Below the pieces are notes generated by a model, which did no database searches, was not told where the DNA came from, and saw only the letters and a program-made list of their open reading frames with translations. This document shows positions 1 through 6,570 of a DNA stretch of 13,585 nucleotides, one piece after another (positions within the stretch are counted from its first letter, which is position 1; the number at the start of each line of letters is the position of its first letter). Made by a program: the position numbers and the translations under genes. Location of the stretch: NCBI GenBank assembly GCA_025965815.1, contig JAOPWF010000873.1, positions 1 through 13,585 of the forward strand, written 5' to 3'. The DNA comes from Mycobacterium sp. (GTDB lineage: Bacteria > Actinomycetota > Actinomycetes > Mycobacteriales > Mycobacteriaceae).

Positions 1-719
1 GCCGACGGCTCGGTGCGCTGGTTCGAATGGAACACGAGCAGCCGGCCAGAAGCAGGCGTGGTGTACCGGATGGCCCGCGACGTCACGGACCGCCGCGTAG
101 CCAACGACGAGTTAAGCGCGCTGCGCCGCGTTGCCACCCTCGTTGCGGAAGGCGTGGCGCCATCGGACATGTTCGCCATCGTCGCCGAGGAGATCACCCG
201 CGTCGTCAACGTCCCCGCGCGTGAGCGTCGCGCGCTACCAGCTCGACGGGACGGCGACGGACTGCGGCAGCTTCCCGCCCGAAGGTCCGGTATCTTCTAT
301 CGGCAAACGGTGGTCACTGGACGGCACGAACGTGCTTGCGCTGGTGCGCAGGACCTCCGAGGCGGCCCTCGATGACTACTCACAGCTGGACGGTCACTCG
401 CGGGTACCGCGCGCCGCATCGGGATTCGTTCGTGGGAATCCCGATCGTAGTGGCGGGACGCCTGGGGGGCGACGACGTCGCAGCGGTGGTGTTTACGCAC
501 CGGCCGCGCCGCCCCGATTGACAACCACGAATACGCCCCCGGCCCTGACGCCGCGCGCATCCGTGCCGAGGGCGTCGGTTCGATCGTGGGAGTCCCGACC
601 GTGGCGGACGGCCGGCTATGGGGCGTGGCTATCGTGGGCTCGCGGCGTCCCGGGCCCATGCCGCCGGACTTGAGGCGCGCATCGGCGACTTCGCCGATCT
701 GGTCGACGCCTTCGTTTGA
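1..719 (+). pseudogene. Decayed PAS/GAF multi-domain sensor (3' part)
   Basis: The 5' end lies outside the window. Frame 1 opens with the end of a PAS domain (VRWFEWNTSSRP, then the PAC-like VVYRMARDVTDRR) and a linker helix leading into a GAF domain (to about base 213). The GAF sequence then continues in frame 2 from base 221 (VSVARYQLDGTATD, then GPVSSIGKRWSLDGTNVLAL), reaches frame 3 near 435 (VGIPIVVAGRL) and hits a TGA at 519-521. A second GAF-like stretch is in frame 1 at about 541-669 (IRAEGVGSIVGVPTVADGRL) and ends in frame 3 (GDFADLVDAFV) with TGA at 717-719. At least four frame changes are needed, and the join near 521-541 lacks much of a GAF domain. Intact relatives are multi-domain sensor kinases or phosphatases; none of their output domain is seen here. 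Conservation of the pieces makes a former gene very likely. Whether all shifts are biological or some are sequence errors cannot be told. Confidence 0.78.
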
Positions 720-730
720 CGCGAAGATGT

Positions 731-765
731 TTGACAAGCCGTCGAACATGAGTTCGAATTGAGAC
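731..765 (+). promoter_or_regulatory. Leaderless-type promoter of the radical SAM gene
   Basis: A perfect -35 hexamer TTGACA (731-736) is followed after 17 bases by a -10-like TCGAAT (754-759). Six bases later comes the ATG at 766. With the usual 6-7 base distance from -10 to transcription start, the RNA would begin at or next to the start codon. No Shine-Dalgarno sequence is present, which agrees with a leaderless mRNA, a common arrangement in mycobacteria. The transcription start is inferred. Confidence 0.6.
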
Positions 766-1779
766 ATGCGGTGGGACGGTCAGGGCGTGAGCGTCGACGA
801 CGGCGCGTTGCCGGGTCTGCAGCGCATCGGTTTCGTCCGGAGCGTGCGGACGCCGCAGTTCGAGGGGATCACCTTCCACGAGGTGCTGTGCAAGTCGGCG
901 CTGAACAAGGTTCCCAACGCGTCGATGCTGCCGTTCCGCTACACCGTCAACGGCTATCGCGGCTGCTCGCACGCCTGCCGCTACTGCTTTGCCCGGCCCA
1001 CCCACGAGTTCCTGGAGTTCGATCCGGGTCAGGACTTCGACTCCCAGGTCGTGGTCAAGACCAATGTCGCCGACGTGCTGCGCCGCGAGTTGCGCCGGAA
1101 GTCGTGGCAACGCGAGACCGTCGCGCTGGGCACCAACACCGACCCGTACCAGCGGGCCGAGGGGCGCTACGCACTGATGCCCGGAATCATCGGCGCGCTG
1201 GCCGATTCCGGCACCCCGTTCTCGATCCTGACGAAGGGCACGCTGCTGCGCCGCGATCTGCCGCTGATCGCCGACGCCGCCCGGCGGGTCGACGTCAGCG
1301 TCGCGATCTCACTGGCGCTCGGGGATCCCGATCTGCACAAGGACGTCGAGCCGGGCACGCCGTCACCGCAGGCCCGGCTGGCGCTGATCGCGGCGATCCG
1401 CGACGCCGGGCTGCACTGTCACGTCATGGTCGCCCCGGTGTTGCCGCGGCTGACCGACTCGGTCGAGCACCTCGACGGGCTGCTCCGGCAGATCGCCGAG
1501 GCCGGGGCCAACGGCGTGACGGTGTTCGGGCTGCACCTGCGCGGCTCGACCCGCGGCTGGTTCATGTCGTGGCTGGCCCGGTCGCATCCCGATCTGGTCG
1601 CCGAATATCGCGAGTTGTACAGGCGGGGCGCGTACCTGCCGCCGGACTACCGGGAGATGCTGCGCAGACGGTCCGCTCCGCTGGTGGCCAAGCACGGCCT
1701 GACGCCGGATCAGCGGAGGTTCACGCCGAGCGCGAGTACCGCGGTGGCCCCGGCACCGGTGCAGGCGACGTTGTTCTAG
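766..1779 (+). CDS. Rv2578c-family radical SAM protein
   Basis: The protein has 337 residues and is intact. The radical SAM cluster motif CxxxCxxC is C67-S-H-A-C71-R-Y-C74, in the setting YRGCSHACRYCFARPTHEF, so it should bind a 4Fe-4S cluster and cleave S-adenosylmethionine in the cytosol. LGTNTDPYQRAEGRY follows the first core strands and resembles the SPL/Rv2578c branch of radical SAM proteins. The C-terminal part carries GLHLRGSTRGWF and ends in a conserved-looking VQATLF. The substrate of this family is unknown to me. ATG 766 is chosen because a TTGACA/TCGAAT promoter places the transcription start there and the N-terminus (DDGALPGLQRIGFVRSVR) matches the mycobacterial family from memory. 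The gene lies between two decayed regions but shows no damage itself, which suggests it is under selection. Confidence 0.93.
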   Translation: MRWDGQGVSVDDGALPGLQRIGFVRSVRTPQFEGITFHEVLCKSALNKVPNASMLPFRYTVNGYRGCSHACRYCFARPTHEFLEFDPGQDFDSQVVVKTNVADVLRRELRRKSWQRETVALGTNTDPYQRAEGRYALMPGIIGALADSGTPFSILTKGTLLRRDLPLIADAARRVDVSVAISLALGDPDLHKDVEPGTPSPQARLALIAAIRDAGLHCHVMVAPVLPRLTDSVEHLDGLLRQIAEAGANGVTVFGLHLRGSTRGWFMSWLARSHPDLVAEYRELYRRGAYLPPDYREMLRRRSAPLVAKHGLTPDQRRFTPSASTAVAPAPVQATLF

Positions 1780-1974
1780 GCGGCCGACTACTTGCTGAAA
1801 CTGAGTTCGGTGAACCGCAGCACGGTCTGACCTCGTCGCTGCGCTTGGGCATCCGGCCGCTTTCGCAGCCGCTGGCCTGCCGACATCCGGGGTGGGTAGG
1901 GGTGGGAGCAGTAGACCACACCAAGAAAAAGCGTTCGCTCGGCTGAGTGACAGCAAAGCAATGTGCGTCCTACC
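1780..1974. other. Intergenic stretch, no gene seen
   Basis: No intact gene or clear hairpin terminator is visible after the radical SAM stop. On the minus strand a short frame ending at a TAG (1790-1788) reads GQTVLRFTELSFSK, which looks like a protein C-terminus, but upstream of it the frame makes no convincing protein. It may be another gene remnant; the support is weak. Confidence 0.4.
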
Positions 1975-2286
1975 GTGGGTTGGCACGGATTCCCCGAGGC
2001 CCTCATCTCCGGGAACGAAGTCCTGCGGGTGGACAAATTCATCGGCAGCATCGCCGTGGTCAAGGGCGCGGTCACGTCCGACGATGTCGCGGTGTACGCC
2101 CAATACCTCTGCGGCCCTGGGCATCTGGTGGCCATCGGCGCCGAAGGCAGCCTCGGTGATTTCGTGGTCACCATCGCGAAGGACTATGCGTCCGATGTCA
2201 CCGGCGTCGTCATCGCCAACTCCGGGCACTGGATCTACGACGAACACCCCAACGAACTAACCCGCATCCTGCTCGACTTCCTGTGA
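1975..2286 (+). pseudogene. Alpha/beta hydrolase remnant (3' part, internally deleted)
   Basis: One frame of about 103 codons reads like pieces of an alpha/beta hydrolase of the epoxide hydrolase/haloalkane dehalogenase type, which is normally about 280-300 residues. It has a cap-domain-like piece (GFPEALISGNE, then AVVKGAVTSDDVAVYAQYL) that runs directly into the final strand and helix (LVAIGAEGSLGDF, VTGVVIANSGHWIYDEHP). The His in SGHWIYDE is where the catalytic histidine of the family sits. The N-terminal half, with the nucleophile elbow and oxyanion residues, is absent, and the part between cap and final strand seems shortened. The stop is TGA at 2284-2286. An intact enzyme cannot be made, so I call it a remnant. 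The family call comes from memory of related mycobacterial sequences. Confidence 0.65.
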
Positions 2287-2327
2287 GCACTGTCCAAAGC
2301 GCCTGAGCTGCACGGAGAGTCAGGTGG

Positions 2328-2405
2328 TCACGTGATGTAGGCGTCGATGTCGAATCGCTTGGTCTGGGTGCGGAACCGGAAGGTGGAGTCAGGCCACAGG
2401 GTGGT
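2328..2405 (-). pseudogene. Possible C-terminal remnant of an unidentified gene
   Basis: On the minus strand, 25 codons with a strong C bias at third positions (LWPDSTFRFRTQTKRF, then DIDAYIT) end in TGA at 2330-2328. The stretch lies between the hydrolase remnant and the alcohol dehydrogenase remnant. It reads like a real protein end but I cannot name the family. Upstream it runs into the dehydrogenase remnant on the other strand, so its 5' part would be gone. Confidence 0.33.
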
Positions 2406-2717
2406 GCCACCGCCTCCAGCGGTGCGTCGATGTCGCCGTTGATCGACGGGCTCGCTCCCGGTGGCACGATGGTTGTCGTCGGCGCCGCACTCGACCCCAT
2501 CTCGGTGAACACGATCCCGCTGGGGTTCGGAACCAACGAGATCGTGGGTAGCCTGACCGGCAGCTCCATTGAGAACGAGGACAACCTAGCCCGCGCGCTT
2601 GCTCGTGGCATCTGTCCGATGACCGAAGTCATGGCGCTCGACGACGCGCCGAAGGCCTACGAACGGATGATGTCGGGTCGGGCTCGTTTCCGTGTGGTCC
2701 TGCGCATGAGCGACTGA
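2406..2717 (+). pseudogene. Zinc-type alcohol dehydrogenase (MDR) remnant, C-terminal quarter
   Basis: About 100 codons match the end of a medium-chain zinc-dependent alcohol dehydrogenase (normally about 340 residues). GLAPGGTMVVVGAALDPISV is the end of the Rossmann domain, IVGSLTGSS the loop leading back to the catalytic domain, and VMALDDAPKAYERMMSGRAR the C-terminal helix, with TGA at 2715-2717. The catalytic zinc domain and the GxGxxG nucleotide-binding motif are missing, and nothing in 2287-2405 supplies them. The first ten codons (ATASSGASM) look like a shortened form of the strand before the Rossmann end. ATG 2430 could start a 95-residue protein, but no such stand-alone product is known to me. 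The gene is most likely dead. Confidence 0.75.
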
Positions 2718-2771
2718 CGGCCGATCCGAGATAGTCGCGCTGAATCTCGATCGCTTTGTCATGATGGGCAG

Positions 2772-3248
2772 ATGGCCGAACGTGATCGCGACGAATCCGG
2801 CCGCCCGCGAAGCACCCGACCCCGGGACGCTCTTGGCCGACCACTTCCGCAGGGCAGCGAAGGCGTTCCCCGCATCCCCGATGATCTGGTGCTGGCACCG
2901 GGCGAAAGCCTGGCGTACGCACAGGATCTCCTGGACCGTGGCTTGGCGTTCAATGCCCACGAGGTGCTGGAGGCCGCGTGGAAGAACGGCCCGGACGACG
3001 ATCGGCTGCTGTGGCAGGGCCTGGCTCAACTGGCCGTCGGCATCACCCACATCCAGCGCGGCAACTTCACGGGTGCCATCAGCCTGCTCCGCCGGGCCGC
3101 GGCCCGAATCACCCACGACGACCGCGCGGCCCCGCACGACATCGATGCCGCCGGTTTGGCGCAATACGCGGACGCGCTCATCGACGACCTGGCGGCCGGC
3201 GTTGAGATCGCGCCGGACCGGTTCCGGCCTCGTCTGACGGCAAACTAG
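2772..3248 (+). CDS. DUF309 domain protein
   Basis: The protein has 158 residues. The N-terminal 40 are polar and Arg/Asp/Gly/Pro rich (RPRDALGRPLP), probably disordered. The DUF309 helical domain spans about residues 44-110, with the signature FNAHEVLEAAW (H63, E64, W70), then LLWQGLAQLAVGITHIQRGN and ISLLRRA. No function is established for the family. The second helix pair resembles TPR-like packing, so a binding role is conceivable, but that is a guess. ATG 2772 gives the mycobacterium-like start AERDRDESGRPR; two other ATGs at 2761 and 2764 are out of frame or give no related protein. The gene converges on the MBL-fold hydrolase, and both stop codons lie inside the CTAG at 3245-3248. Confidence 0.88.
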   Translation: MAERDRDESGRPRSTRPRDALGRPLPQGSEGVPRIPDDLVLAPGESLAYAQDLLDRGLAFNAHEVLEAAWKNGPDDDRLLWQGLAQLAVGITHIQRGNFTGAISLLRRAAARITHDDRAAPHDIDAAGLAQYADALIDDLAAGVEIAPDRFRPRLTAN

Positions 3249-3922
3249 TCGTTGAGCACCGCAGCGACTTCCCGCAGCCGGTCGCCCGCTCCCGTCGCGA
3301 TGGGGTCGCCGTGACCGAAACACGCCGTCTCGACGTCTAATTCGGCTAGCGCGCGAAAGGACTGCACGGTCCTGGCGCGGTCCTGATTGAAGGTGCCGAG
3401 CATGATCTGGCCGACGTTCGCCACGGTATCGCCGGTGAACAGCACGCGGTGCGCCGGGAGATGGACCGCGATACTGCCCTGGGTGTGGCCGGGGACGGCG
3501 AGAATCTCCGCGCCGCCGCCGAAGTCGAGGATCTCGCCGCCGTGCAGTTCCTGGTCGACGGGTACCGCCGGCGCAACCGACGGCAGTCCGGCCGAGACGC
3601 GCTCCAGGATCGGCCGCTCCCAGCCCTCGAGAACCGGTGGCGGCGCGACGGCCTCGCCCCGGATGATCGCCGCGTCGCCGGCGCCGGCAGCGACCGTCGC
3701 ACCGCGGAGCTCCCGCAACTCGGCCGCCGAGCCGCAATGGTCGGTGTGGCAGTGCGTCAGCACGATCCGGTCTACCGTGCCGACGGCCTCTGCTATCTCG
3801 GCCCCCGAGCCCGGGGCGCCGGTGTCGATGAGGGTGCGGGAGTCCCCGTCGTCCCACAGATAGAGCTGCCAGCCGTTGATTCGCAGCATCGTCAGGTTCG
3901 GTGTGATGGCGATCGACTCCAT
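3245..3922 (-). CDS. MBL-fold metallo-hydrolase
   Basis: The protein has 225 residues and is cytosolic, with no signal peptide. It has the metallo-beta-lactamase motifs in order: HxHxDH as H57-C-H59-T-D61-H62, H146 in VPGHTQGS, D165 in LFTGDTVAN and H204 in CFGHGDP. These are the expected ligands for two metal ions, and the early Asp in LIDTGAPGSG is also typical. The subgroup is that of small glyoxalase II-like hydrolases; the substrate cannot be told from sequence (thioester, lactone or phosphoester are all found in the family). The start at 3922 lacks a strong Shine-Dalgarno. It lies 40 bases after the DUF885 stop on the same strand, so the gene may be read as the last member of that operon. 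Confidence 0.92.
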   Translation of the reverse strand: MESIAITPNLTMLRINGWQLYLWDDGDSRTLIDTGAPGSGAEIAEAVGTVDRIVLTHCHTDHCGSAAELRELRGATVAAGAGDAAIIRGEAVAPPPVLEGWERPILERVSAGLPSVAPAVPVDQELHGGEILDFGGGAEILAVPGHTQGSIAVHLPAHRVLFTGDTVANVGQIMLGTFNQDRARTVQSFRALAELDVETACFGHGDPIATGAGDRLREVAAVLND

Positions 3923-3962
3923 GCCGTGAGGCTAGGTCGGTGCACGAGTGCCGTGAAGCGGA

Positions 3963-5657
3963 TCAGCTGTTGGCTGAATCCTCGAACTCCCGCAACAGCG
4001 ACGATCTGAGCACGTCGAGACCGAGCCCACCGAGATCCAGTGCGCGGCTATGGAATTCCCTCAACGACACCCCCCGGCCGACCATCTCGTCGCGCAGTTG
4101 TTGCCAGATCCGCTGGCCGACCGCGTACGACGGTGCCTGTCCCGGCCAGCCCAGGTACCGGTCGAGCTCGAAGCTCAGCGTCTCCTCGGCCTGCGCGCAA
4201 TGGGTCGTTAGGAACGCCCAGGCGCGTCTCGCATCCCAGATGCCACCGTCGGGTGCGGTCAGGCCGCAGTGCACGCCGATGTCGATGACCACCCGCGCGG
4301 CCCGAAATCGTTGCGCGTCCAGCATTCCCATCCGGTCCGCGGGGTCGTCGAGCCAGCCGAGCTCGGCCATCAACCGCTCGGCGTACAGCGCCCAGCCCTC
4401 GCCGTGGCCGGACACCCAGCAGCCCAGCCGGCGCCACCGGTTCAGCTCCTCGGCCAGCACCACGGCGCGACCGATCTGCAGGTGGTGTCCGGGGACGCCC
4501 TCGTGGAAGACGGTTGTGGTCTCCTGCCAGGTGTGGAACGTGTCCACCCCGGGCGGCACCGACCACCACATCCGGCCGGGCCGGGTGAGGTCCTCCGACG
4601 GGCCGGTGTAGTAGATGCCGCCGTTCTGCGTCGGCGCGATCCGGCATTCCAGGTTCCGCAGTTGCGGCGCGATGTCGAAATGCCCGTCCGCCAGCGACTG
4701 CATCGCACGGTCGGAAAGATCTTGCATCCAGGCCTGCAGGGCGTCGGTGCCCGCAACCATGTACCGGGTGTCGTCATCGAGCCGGTGCAGCGTCTCGGCG
4801 ACCGAAGCGCCCGGATGCAGCCGGGCGGCGATCGACTGCTGTTCGGCCACAATGCCTTCCAGCTGTTGCAGTCCCCAGGCATAGGTCTCGTCCAGGTCCA
4901 CCGCGGCGCCCAGGAAGCCGCGGGAGAACAGTCGGTAGGCGTCACGCCCGAATGCGTCGCCCACGCGCGCGGCCGGGCCGATGTCGCCGCGCAACACGTC
5001 GGCCAGCTGCCGGTAAGCGTCGGCGGCCGCGGCGGCGCGGTCCTGCAGTTCGGTGTTGAGCGTCGGGTTGCTCGCTGGTGCGCCGGAGACCATGTCGACG
5101 AACAACTGCTGGATGCGCCCGGCCTGCTCGATGCCGCGGCCGACCTGGCGCGCCGCGGGCGGGTGCCCGCCTGCCACCGCAGCGCACAACCCGTCGACGT
5201 AGCCCACGACCCGCTCGGGGATCCGGGCCAGCCGGCGGCTGATCAGCGCCCAGTCGTCGTCGGAGTCGGTGGCCATCAGGTCGAATACGTCGCGCATGGT
5301 CTGCAGCGGTGAAGCGATCACGTTCAGCTCACCCACATCGAGCCCGGCATCGTGGATTTCGACCAGCACACCGAGCCGCTCGCGCATCGCGGCGACTGTC
5401 ACGGTGTCCACATCGTCTGTCGGGCTGACGTCGGCCAGCTCACGCAACGCCGACCGGGCGGCCTCGGCGCGCGCCGCGACGCCGTCGGGGGAGTAGTCGG
5501 TGATGTCTTCATCGTGCCCGCTGATGCCCGATTCGGTTGCGGCGCAGGGATCGAGGGCGGCGAACGTATTGAGGTAGCGGTCCGCGACGCGGTCTACCGC
5601 CGTGGCCGCCCTAGCCAAGGCTGGGCGCGTTGAACGTGTCGCACTTGTTCGGGTCAC
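3963..5657 (-). CDS. DUF885 family protein (putative zinc peptidase)
   Basis: The protein has 564 residues from the GTG at 5657, a normal length for the family, with no signal peptide or membrane segment. The DUF885 core shows the metal-binding signature HEGVPGHH (H385, E386, H391, H392) and the downstream GHGEGWALYAERL (E420), where family members place further catalytic or metal residues. The conserved N-terminal DRYLNTFAALDP, the TRPGRMWWSVPPG before the active site and the C-terminal LGWPGQAPSYAVGQ are also present. Members are thought to be zinc carboxypeptidase-like, but few have been tested. GTG 5657 overlaps the upstream peptidase gene by 47 bases. A TTG at 5618 in the same frame would shorten the overlap to 8 bases and give ARAATAVDRVADRYL, so the exact start is uncertain. 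It is probably co-transcribed with the zinc peptidase upstream and the MBL hydrolase downstream. Confidence 0.9.
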   Translation of the reverse strand: MTRTSATRSTRPALARAATAVDRVADRYLNTFAALDPCAATESGISGHDEDITDYSPDGVAARAEAARSALRELADVSPTDDVDTVTVAAMRERLGVLVEIHDAGLDVGELNVIASPLQTMRDVFDLMATDSDDDWALISRRLARIPERVVGYVDGLCAAVAGGHPPAARQVGRGIEQAGRIQQLFVDMVSGAPASNPTLNTELQDRAAAAADAYRQLADVLRGDIGPAARVGDAFGRDAYRLFSRGFLGAAVDLDETYAWGLQQLEGIVAEQQSIAARLHPGASVAETLHRLDDDTRYMVAGTDALQAWMQDLSDRAMQSLADGHFDIAPQLRNLECRIAPTQNGGIYYTGPSEDLTRPGRMWWSVPPGVDTFHTWQETTTVFHEGVPGHHLQIGRAVVLAEELNRWRRLGCWVSGHGEGWALYAERLMAELGWLDDPADRMGMLDAQRFRAARVVIDIGVHCGLTAPDGGIWDARRAWAFLTTHCAQAEETLSFELDRYLGWPGQAPSYAVGQRIWQQLRDEMVGRGVSLREFHSRALDLGGLGLDVLRSSLLREFEDSANS

Positions 5658-6498
5658 CGGTCTGGTAGCCGATGGTGAACCATTTCTGCCGCTCCGCGGA
5701 CGATCCGTGCGTCCACGATTCGGGGTTCACCCGGCCCGTCGCCGACTGTTGGATCCGGTCATCGCCCACCGAGGCGGCGGCCGACAGCGCGTCGGCAATA
5801 TCCTTGTCGGTCAACGGCTGCAGGAACGTCACGTCGGTGCCGGGTTGCTTGGTGATCGCCGCGTAGTGCGCCCAGATGCCGGCGTAGCAGTCGGCCTGCA
5901 GTTCGGTCCGGACCCCGTTGCCCTCCGCGCCCTGCGCACCCTGCTGAGCGCGGCCGAGTGTGCCCTGCAGGTTCTGCACGTGATGGCCGTACTCGTGGGC
6001 GACTACGTATTCCTGGGCCAACGGCCCTCCGCTGGAACCGAATCGCTCTACGAGCACCTGGAAGAAGTCGGTATCGAAGTAGGCGGTCTGATCGACCGGG
6101 CAGTAGAACGGTCCGACATCGCTGGTCGCCGGCCCGCAGCCAGTGTTCACCTGGCCGGTGAACAGCCGGGTACGGGGACGGGTGTAGCCCGGCATGAGTT
6201 GCTGCCACACGGCGTCCACTGAGTTACCGGTGGCCACCACGCGGCACTGCACGATGTTGTTCGCGTCGGCCCCGGTCTTGCACTGACTGAGGTCGAATCC
6301 CGGCGCGATCTGGTCCTGGCCGGCACCCTGCTGCTGCTGGGGGATGACGGTGCCGGGGTCGACGCCGAGGAACAGTGCGACCACCACGATCAGCAGTCCG
6401 CCGAGCCCGCCGCCGATCGCGATGCCGCGGCCGCCGCCGCTACCGCCGCTGGAGGAGGAGGTGCTCGTGTCGATTTGCATACCTTCGTTGAAGGTCAT
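5611..6498 (-). CDS. Membrane-anchored neutral zinc metallopeptidase (YpfJ-like)
   Basis: The protein has 295 residues. A Ser/Gly-rich cytoplasmic N-terminus (residues 10-24) leads to one membrane helix at about 28-46 (GIAIGGGLGGLLIVVVALFL), followed by a Gln-rich linker and a peptidase domain predicted to face outward. The zinc motif is HEYGH (H168, E169, H172) with a downstream ELQADC (E199 as likely third ligand, D203). Six cysteines (73, 85, 121, 133, 204, 287) suggest disulfides, which fits an extracytoplasmic domain. It matches, from memory, the mycobacterial glycine-rich membrane protein near aspS (Rv2575 type). ATG 6498 has an AGGGAG Shine-Dalgarno 7-8 bases upstream (plus-strand 6506-6511); a second ATG is six codons later. 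Its 3' end overlaps the start of the DUF885 gene. Natural substrates are unknown. Confidence 0.93.
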   Translation of the reverse strand: MTFNEGMQIDTSTSSSSGGSGGGRGIAIGGGLGGLLIVVVALFLGVDPGTVIPQQQQGAGQDQIAPGFDLSQCKTGADANNIVQCRVVATGNSVDAVWQQLMPGYTRPRTRLFTGQVNTGCGPATSDVGPFYCPVDQTAYFDTDFFQVLVERFGSSGGPLAQEYVVAHEYGHHVQNLQGTLGRAQQGAQGAEGNGVRTELQADCYAGIWAHYAAITKQPGTDVTFLQPLTDKDIADALSAAASVGDDRIQQSATGRVNPESWTHGSSAERQKWFTIGYQTGDPNKCDTFNAPSLG

Positions 6499-6558
6499 CG
6501 CACCGCTCCCTCGCGTTCGCTGTCAGGCTGGGGACCAGCCGAGTTCAGCTTCCCACAC

Positions 6559-6570
6559 TACGATTCAGGT
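6559..6570 (+). promoter_or_regulatory. -10 element of the carboxylesterase gene (leaderless)
   Basis: TACGAT at 6559-6564 fits the mycobacterial TANNNT -10 pattern. It is separated by six bases from the GTG at 6571, the same distance seen upstream of the radical SAM and DUF389 genes. No convincing -35 is visible and there is no Shine-Dalgarno, so a leaderless transcript is inferred. The 72-base gap also has to hold the divergent zinc peptidase promoter. Confidence 0.5.

Noticed and set aside
759..1946. A 395-codon plus-strand frame covering the radical SAM gene
   Set aside because: The overlapping frame starting at 766 contains the complete radical SAM protein; the longer frame is Arg/Ala/Gly-rich noise.
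2586..3857. A 423-codon minus-strand frame spanning the dehydrogenase remnant, DUF309 and most of the MBL gene
   Set aside because: It crosses three better supported features on different frames and contains only low-complexity Arg/Gly/Pro sequence.
6475..6570. Upstream extension of the carboxylesterase by 32 codons
   Set aside because: It would overlap the start of the divergent zinc peptidase gene, and its residues do not match the family N-terminus; GTG 6571 with a -10 element six bases upstream is better.
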